Positions 57,790 through 64,000 of a stretch of DNA of 64,000 nucleotides are shown piece after piece; the first letter of the stretch is position 1; each line of letters opens with the position of its first letter. The translations under genes and the position numbers were made by a program. This DNA comes from Loripinus fragilis (Eukaryota > Mollusca > Bivalvia > Lucinida > Lucinidae). Location: contig OZ026520.1 of assembly GCA_964019695.1 (NCBI GenBank), positions 34,700,620 through 34,764,619 on the forward strand. Direction: 5' to 3'. A model generated the notes under the pieces. That model worked only from the letters and a program-made list of their open reading frames with translations, searched no databases and was not told the DNA's origin.

Positions 57790-58049
57790 CTTGTTTATAA
57801 CTTGCCCTATGAATATACTGTTTTTTCATTAACCCTTGCTTATCATGAAATCTGAATTTGAAGCCAGTTCATTTTTAATAACTTAATCTATTGTCATGGA
57901 ATCACTGGCTAAATGCAGGAATATCCCTGGCCTTAATTGACTATGGGGGGCCTTAAAATGGACGCATGCCCCATTGAAATACATACAATGTACAAGTATC
58001 TAAATTTCCACTTGTACCAGTAATACACTAAAACACCTGAACTCAGATG

Positions 58050-58285
58050 TCACATAACTTGTTGCATGCTGGGTAATTTTTCATGCTCTTGTTGTCGTCT
58101 GCTGACTTTTTTTTATTAAAGCTTAACTTTTTCAAAAAAAAATCTTTTAGGTACACTATCCGAGTGTCAAACAATTTGGATCCAGATCAGGACCAACGTT
58201 CTGTCGGTCCCGATCTAGGTCCAAACTTTTGCAAAGGTTATCAGCCGACGACAAAAGATGCCGCTAGCAAGGAAACTGTTAAAAC
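58050..58285. mobile_element. MITE family F
   Basis: The tip ATAACTTGTTGCATGCTGGG with TAATTTTTCATGC, the core CAAACAATTTGGATCCAGAT / CAGGACC with the inverse CCCGATCTAGGTCCAAAC, then GGTTATCAGCCGACGACAAA. Confidence 0.75.
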
Positions 58286-58469
58286 ATTATAATAAGGGAG
58301 AAGTTTTGGGTTGAATTTAGGATTCCCTAGTATGTTCTATACATTTAAACGTATCTCTCAGTTGAAAGTAGGGAGTTCTAACTTCAAAGTGAGCAGGATG
58401 AGGGACACTTTTCTCACCTCAGATAGGGGGCAATCAAAAACACTCTTAACAATCAACGAACACGGATCA

Positions 58470-58560
58470 AATTAGAAACAGTTTTTTCTATTGCCATTTG
58501 TAGCCAGTCTGGCGACAAATGGCAATGAAAAACTCTGTTTCTACTGATTTTTGATAGATC
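58470..58560. repeat. Inverted repeat around AGCCAGTCTGGCG
   Basis: AGAAACAGTTTTTTCTATTG / CCATTTGT pairs with ACAAATGGCAATGAAAAACT / CTGTTTCT. GATTGCTGCCTATC (58590) and GATAGGGGGCAATC (58425) also pair further out, so the whole 58420-58605 stretch is probably a small TIR element. Confidence 0.65.
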
Positions 58561-58679
58561 TACGCTCTTCTATAGTATTAACGTTTTCGATTGCTGCCTA
58601 TCCAGTGTGGTTCTCCCAAGTCTCATACTAGCCTCAGACTGGCTAACTCTTGAATATAAAATTCTAAAAATTTAACAAG

Positions 58680-59890
58680 AAATGTCACAAACACGTGACG
58701 AATGCCCCCAAAGGAATTGGTCTAGCATAAGACACATTTGAGGAAAGATAGCTGTAATATAGCACCAAAAACCTAGAAATGAGGCCAGAAGTCAATGTCA
58801 AGGTCAAAGTGACTCAAAATGGTATGCACCACTCCGCCATCCCAAGAGGAATCACCACCCCAAAATTGGGATTCCTACATCAAATAATATAGAAGATATG
58901 CTCTGGACACAATAATTCTTGAAAACTAGGTCAGAGGTCAAGGTCACAGTGACCCAAAAATGGTTTGTGACACTCAGTCATCCCAAGATGCATTTACATA
59001 CCAAATTTGGAATTCCTATTTCAAAGAATATAGGATATGCACCAGTTTCTAGAAACTAGGTCAGAGGTCAAGTTCAAGGTCAAAGTGACTTAATTATGGT
59101 AAACGACACTTTGTCATCCCAAGATGCATCCGCACACCAAATTTGAGATTCCTACCTCAAATAATACAAGAGATATGCTCTGGACATGATTATTCTAAAA
59201 TTAGGTCAGAGGTCAAGGTCACAGTGATCCAAAAATGGTACATGACACTCCGCTATCCCAAGATGTATCCACACACCAAATTTGGAATTCCTCACTCAAA
59301 GAATACAAGAGATATGCTCCGGACACAATAATTCTTAAAACTAGGTCAGAGGTCAAGGTCACAGTGACCTAAAATGGTATGTGACATCCTGTCATCCCAA
59401 GACGTATTTACACACCAAAGTTGGAATTCCTATCTCAAAGAATATAGGAGATATGCACCAGACTCAATGCAGTTTCTAGAAACTAGGTCAGAGGTCAAGT
59501 TCAAGATCACAGTGACCCAATTATGGTATGCGACACTTTGTCAGTCCAAGATGCATCCACACACCAAATTTGAGATTCCTACCTCAAATAATATAAGAGA
59601 TATGCTATGGACACCATTATTCTAAAAACTAGGTCAGAGGTCAAGTTCACGGTCACAGTGACCCAATTATTGTTCGCGACACTTCATCATCCCAAGCTGC
59701 ATCCACACACCAAATTTGAGATTCTTACCTCAAATAATATAAGAGATATGCTCCGGACACGACTATTCTAAAAACTAGGTCAGAGGTCAAGGTCAAGGTC
59801 ACAGTGACCCGAAAATGGTACGCGACACTCCGCCATCCCAAGATGCATCCACACACATAATTTGAAATTCCTACCTCAAAGAATATAGAA
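58680..59890. repeat. Minisatellite array of GGTCAGAGGTCAAGGTCACAG units
   Basis: Eight to nine units of about 125-150 bp: AACTAGGTCAGAGGTCAAGG, TCACAGTGACCCAAAAATGG, GACACTCCGCCATCCCAAGA, TGCATCCACACACCAAATTT, GAATTCCTACCTCAAA, GAATATAAGAGATATGCTCC, GGACAC. The left border AAGAAATGTCACAAACACGT / GACGAATGCCCCC resembles the left end of the element at 15594 (AGAAATG, small hairpin, ATGCCCCC). Open frames that run through several units (59143-59331, 59374-59625, 59725-60012) are array shadows. Confidence 0.85.
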
Positions 59891-60039
59891 CCATGAATTT
59901 TATAAAAAAGGATTGAACAATTGAATCCTCTTTTTACACCAAAAAGGCTTAATTTGAGGTGGTAAAAAGCTTCAAAAACAGCTACATATTTTTCAACTTT
60001 CAAAATTTTCAAGAAAGTAACCCTCTATTTCCATGTTTT

Positions 60040-60860
60040 AGAATCGCTATCCTGTTGGAGACTGCTTCCAAAGTACCACTTTGATATTCAACAATTTTAA
60101 TCCTGGCTACTCTATCATTCGAATACAAAGTGGTACGTATACCACCGTACAAAGTTACGTCTCACAGGATGACTGCTTTAGAAATTTAAACTAACTGAAC
60201 TGACTCTAAAGTGGTACATGTACCACATTGTTATGCAGTGATTGGACTTCTGACTGCTCTATCACTCGCAAACAAAGTGGTACGTATACCACCGCACAAA
60301 GTTACGTCTGACAGGATGACTGCTTTAGGAATTTAAACTAATTGAACTGACCCTAAAGTGGTACATGTACCACATTGATATGCAGGGATTGTACTTCTGA
60401 CTGTTCTATCATTCGAATGCAAAGTGGTACGTATACCACCGAACAAAGTTACGTCTGACAGGATGACTGCTTTAGAAATTTAAACTAACTGGACTGACTC
60501 TAAAGTGGTACATGTACCACATTGATATGCAGCGATTGTACTCGTACTTCTGACTGCTCTATCATTCGAATGCAAAGTGGTATGTATACCACCGTACAAA
60601 ATTACGTCTGACAGGGTGACTGCTTTAGAAATTTAAACTAACTGAACTGACTCTAAAGTGGTACATGTACCACATTGATATGCAGTGATTGTACTTCTGA
60701 CTCCTCTATCATTTGAATGCAACCACCGTACGAAGTTACGTCTGACAGGATGAGTGCTTAAGAGATTTAATCCAACTGAACTGACTCTAAGTGGTACATG
60801 TACCACATTGATATGCAATGATTGCAGTTCTGACTGCTCTATCATTTGTATGCAGTCAGT
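60040..60860. repeat. Tandem repeat with GTGGTACATGTACCAC palindromes
   Basis: Five to six units of about 145-150 bp. Each has AAAGTGGTACGTATACCACC, GTACAAAGTTACGTCTGACA, GGATGACTGCTTTAGAAATT, TAAACTAACTGAACTGACTC, TAAAGTGGTACATGTACCAC, ATTGATATGCAGTGATTG and TTCTGACTGCTCTATCATTC. Both 16-bp palindromes (GTGGTACGTATACCAC and GTGGTACATGTACCAC) are conserved between units except where the fifth unit has lost one. Unit identity is high, so it is recent. Confidence 0.88.
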
Positions 60861-61000
60861 CGATAAAGAATGGTAGCGCCACGGTTCGCACCGGTGGTGA
60901 CAGAGATTGACACGGGTTCAGTCGGTAAAGCCCCGTTTGTACCCGGAAAATGGCGGTGCTATAACGGTTTGGCCCGGTAGAGCCCCGGTCTGTCCTAGTT
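60861..61000. other. GC-rich block with CCGGT motifs
   Basis: A CG-rich island in AT-rich surroundings: GGTAGCGCCACGGTTCGCAC, CGGTAAAGCCCCGTTTGTAC, ATGGCGGTGCTATAACGG and CGGTAGAGCCCCGGTCTGTC. AAAGCCCCG and AGAGCCCCG recur about 50 bp apart. It borders the tandem repeat on its left and is followed by AATGAAATAAAAATGAAAAG. I cannot identify it. Confidence 0.4.
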
Positions 61001-61238
61001 TAACAAGTTTTGTATATGTTCCACTGCCTATGTATAGAAACAATGTTTGCTTTGATGAAATTCATCGAATAATGAAATAAAAATGAAAAGTCACTCCTGC
61101 TGCCCCTAAAATGAAAGTGGATTCATCCAAATGATAAGGATGGGAATGTCCATTCGTCACAAGCTGGTTATAAATTAGCTCATTTACAAAAGCTTATGAA
61201 TAAATGCACTTATAGTTCCTGAAGAGTCCAGTATATAT

Positions 61239-61456
61239 GAGCCGCGAATTGAGATTTCCAACAATATGGTATGTGCCAACAGCAAAGCCCCAGATCAGCC
61301 TACGCCTAAGCGCAGTCTGTTCAGAGATTTGCTAGTCGCTTGATTATTATTTGACTGTTAAGCTACTGACCGAACAGCATTTAGAGATGCTAAGCTTAAA
61401 TGGGGACTGCACAGGCTTGTCCGAGTCTACACTTCTCAAATCACATGCCGCGGCTC
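61239..61456. mobile_element. Palindromic MITE, family B
   Basis: GAGCCGCGAATTGAGATTTC on the left, CACATGCCGCGGCTC on the right, and the inner CAACAGCAAAGCCCCAGATC hairpin, somewhat diverged. Confidence 0.85.
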
Positions 61457-61875
61457 GGTTAGTGTTTATATATTTTTACTAAAAAGCCAGATACAATGCA
61501 TCCTTAAAATTAAGGAAGACTTAGGTTAAGTATTTAATTTTCAAGATGCGAAAAATAACGTTTTCAAACTGATTAAAATTAAAACAGTTTCATTTCTCTG
61601 AAGATCACGATGATTACTTTGACCCGGCGTCTGATAAGGGTCTCCACTGTTTGCTTCAAGAATACTATAAACACGATTAAGATTTGAATAAAAATGAAAA
61701 ATACCATCCAACAACCCTAGAAACGGAAATCGACTGGTCCGAATTATAAGAGTGTGAAAGTAAAAAAAAGGCTGAGTTGGTTCACTGGGTTGAAACGTAC
61801 ACAGGATATTGCTCCAAAATGAGCCGATGTTTACACTGAATTAGGAAAAAAACACACAACGTAGGTAAGGAAATC

Positions 61876-62028
61876 GGGAATTTCTCCTATTTAATTCTTT
61901 TTCGGTACTTGGCGTGTACCAATTTAGAATCGCTATATGTATATTTAGCAAATTGTATGCATGATTTGGCATCAAACACTGAACTTGATAGTGAAAATCA
62001 CAAAAAGAAAGTCGTGCTCATACCAAAA
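61876..62028. repeat. Dispersed repeat, inverse copy at 63679-63835
   Basis: GAATTTCTCCTATTTAATTC, TTTTTCGGTACTTGGCGTGT, TTAGAATCGCTATATGTATA, TTTAGCAAATTGTATGCATG and ATTTGGCATCAAACACTGAA reappear in reverse orientation 1.65 kb to the right. Identity is above 90%. The element containing it is not recognised. Confidence 0.8.
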
Positions 62029-63158
62029 TTTAGACACCTATCCCCAAAAAGGAATAATATTGAACCAAGAAAGCAAACTATTAAAATTCTGAATCGGCCA
62101 TTTTTTTGCAATGGCATTTAAATAACAATACTGAAAATTTCAGCCTCGTAGGTTGAAACTTGACGGAGATATGGCTCAAAACTGATGGTCAGTTAGTCTC
62201 AAAAAGGGTACTGGGGATTGGGAAATCTCAGTTTTAGTGTACTGGAGTATTGTTTTTTAGTGTACTGGGTATTGAATTGAAGATTAAAGGATAAAACAGA
62301 GTTTGGTTGCTAATTGGAGCTCTTCATGATATGCCGATATGGGATGTTGTTCCAATTATATCCCTTACCGAATCTGAACCCCCATCAGCCACAATTTATC
62401 ACTTAATCTTATGGTACTGGTTGTTTATATGCACAAGCGTATGCAATGGAGGCTAAGCTGACTCTGTGTAAAGGCATTACTTTTTCAGATTATTTGCTGC
62501 ATGCACATACAAATTACAATTTTGGACGGACACACAGGCATAAATTTAGGCGTCTGGTACCCCTGGCTGGCTGCGCATGTATTTTAAGGGATGAATTTAC
62601 AAAAATATACACTAGGTCACAAAAGATGAGCTTTATACATGTACATATGATACACCGTCCAAAAGCCATACATGTTTACGGCTATAAGAGTGTTGAAGAA
62701 CCTGTCAAAGCTAAAAACAATGCACAATTTCTTTCATATATTTGCTGTTTGCAAACATAAAAAGGCTTTTAATTAATGCATTGGTCGAATGTTATGGGTC
62801 TGATCTCACTGGATAGCTGCGCTTGTACATGTATTGTTAAGGGATTGATTTAGCGAATTCATGCATGACCTAAATAATAATTGCGACGCGAGAAAGCCTA
62901 TCTTCAAGTTAAGTGATCAGGCAAGTCTGTTTGGCTTCAGAGACTAGTACAGTGTATATTGACTTTCCAGAGATTGAACATCAAAGGTGATAATTAGTTT
63001 GTGCGCATTCACAAGATTGTCTGCATTTATGTTGTGGGCATGCAACAAAGTCAGGATGTTATTTTTTGCGGTGGGCCAATATAGCCTCTAAAAGCCGAAA
63101 TGCTGGTATGCAAACAAGGATGGCTCTGGGGAGCTTGCAGAAGTGTACAATCTTGATT
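62029..63158. other. Gene-free stretch
   Basis: No exon or classifiable element. A TTTAGTGTACTGG motif occurs twice near 62233-62270. The 104-codon frame at 62446-62760 has no recognisable domain and crosses low-complexity sequence. The unseen CEP83 5' exon was looked for here and not found. Confidence 0.5.
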
Positions 63159-63354
63159 GATTTGTTTGTTTGATTTGATTCTTTACATCCCATCAACAGT
63201 ATTTCAGCTATATAGGGACAGGTCTTCCTGGTTGAACCAGTACTTAGGTAGGAATTACGTTCTTGTTCAAGGACACAACGCAGTGAGGCTTGTGAAACTT
63301 GGACCTGTGGCCCTTTGGTCTCGAGTCAAGCACTCTACTGCTGAGCCACTGCGC
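63159..63354 (-). mobile_element. tRNA-derived SINE, type 1
   Basis: On the minus strand the head reads GCGCAGTGGCTCAGCAGTAG and AGTGCTTGACTCGAGACC, the B-box region (CAGGTCCAAGTTTCACAAGC) is decayed, and the plus-strand left tail is GATTTGTTTGTTTGATTTGA / TTCTTTACATCCCATCAAC. TCTTGATT flanks both sides (63151-63158 and 63355-63362), a plausible target duplication. Confidence 0.8.
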
Positions 63355-63639
63355 TCTTGATTAAGGCTTTCCTGCTTGCTGAAATTAAGGCGTCTGGTTT
63401 CACTTGATGGCCGTGCATGTTGTTTAAGGGATGATTTAATAGGCATATGCAGCAGATTGTAATTAAGTTTGATGCTACAACCGTTAGGCCCTGGGATAGA
63501 TATGGTGTAACCCCACCCTCCCACAGGCTGAATTTTGTTGACTATGATTTCCATAAAGCCTAATATGTTACAAGTTTTGTTTTTGAAACATGTTAGCCAT
63601 CTGGCAACTGTCACCTAAGCCTGTAACATCCTGTTACAC

Positions 63640-64000
63640 GTGTTTGTTTTGTTTGTTTTGATTCTTTACATCCCATCTAAATTTTGGTGTGAGCATGACT
63701 TTCATTTTGTGATTTTCACTATCAAGTTCGGTGTTTGATGCCAAATCATGCATACAATTTGCTAAATATACATATAGTGATTCTAAATCAACACACGCCA
63801 AGTACCGAAAAAAGAATTAAATAGGAGAAATTCCAGCATGTCTTTCAGTTATATAGGGACGGGTCTTCATTGGTTGAACAAGTACTTAGTTAGGATTAAT
63901 GTTCTTGCTGAAGGATACAACGCAGTGACGCTGGTGAGGCTCGAACCCATGGCCCCTCGGTCTTGAGTCAAGCACTCTACCACTGAACCACTGCGCTCCC
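63640..64000 (-). mobile_element. tRNA-derived SINE, type 1, split by an inserted repeat
   Basis: The tail GTTTGTTTTGATTCTTTACA and TCCCATCT ends at about 63678. The body resumes at about 63839 with CTTTCAGTTATATAGGGACG. The tRNA-like head, intact on the minus strand (GGGAGCGCAGTGGTTCAGTG, GTAGAGTGCTTGACTCAAGA, CCATGGGTTCGAGCCTCACC), runs to the window edge. The inserted 157 bp is the inverse copy of 61876-62028. Confidence 0.82.

Noticed and set aside
59143..60012. Open frames of 60-95 codons on both strands
   Set aside because: They read through successive units of the 58.7-59.9 kb array and share its period; no domain-like composition.
62446..62760. 104-codon plus-strand open frame
   Set aside because: No recognised motif, no good splice or start context, and no relation to neighbouring genes; length is within chance expectation.
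63860..64000. tRNA gene on the minus strand
   Set aside because: The tRNA-like A and B boxes continue into the conserved SINE body and recur at 34939, 44511 and 63159, so this is a SINE head, not a functional tRNA gene.
57600..64000. Missing N-terminal CEP83 exon
   Set aside because: I scanned the minus strand for the DERxRCExHKxNY-type segment and a matching phase and saw none, so I do not report one; it is probably beyond the window.

Overview
The window is animal nuclear DNA: AT-rich, intron-bearing and full of transposon debris. The mix of elements suggests a bivalve mollusc, probably a heterodont clam or mussel. The clues are clam-type palindromic MITEs, minisatellite elements whose units carry a GGGCAATAACTC-like motif, tRNA-derived SINEs, and a small CYYR1-like cysteine/tyrosine-rich membrane protein. 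The species assignment is inference; no ribosomal or mitochondrial marker is present.

Two host genes can be supported. (1) On the + strand, two exons (6753-7007 and 8843-9063) encode a small type I membrane protein: a short Cys/Tyr-rich ectodomain, one transmembrane helix, a Cys-rich juxtamembrane stretch and a Pro/Tyr-rich tail. Its signal-peptide exon is not resolved. (2) On the - strand, ten exons between 57590 and 14048 join in one reading frame with canonical GT/AG junctions and matching phases. They encode about 671 residues of the distal-appendage centrosomal protein CEP83 (CCDC41), from the first coiled coil to the stop. Only about 55-60 N-terminal residues are missing, presumably upstream of the window. 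The two genes converge: their 3' ends face each other across 9.1-14.0 kb.

Almost everything else is mobile or repetitive DNA in the CEP83 introns and the flanks. It includes a decayed CR1/L2/Rex1-group LINE (20.3-23.1 kb); a 3.4-kb CACTA-type element with CACTA/TAGTG ends, 3-bp target duplication and many AATGGCCATT subterminal motifs (28.8-32.2 kb); a Tc1/mariner-like element (37.7 kb); a pogo-like element nested in another TIR element (38.7-40.2 kb); a hAT-like element carrying a SINE (43.6-44.9 kb); a 4.2-kb foldback palindrome (50.5-54.7 kb); a Mutator-like element with a decayed FLYWCH zinc finger (55.1-55.9 kb); several TIR-bounded minisatellite elements resembling Helentron-associated 'pearl/HINE' elements; two tRNA-derived SINE families; and at least ten MITE families in many copies.

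The most interesting points are where repeats touch the gene. The last 11 codons and stop of CEP83 lie inside a MITE-derived tandem repeat. The 3' splice site of one exon has been copied by a 61-bp tandem duplication, and use of the distal copy would truncate the protein. A short motif is also conserved across otherwise unrelated minisatellite elements.
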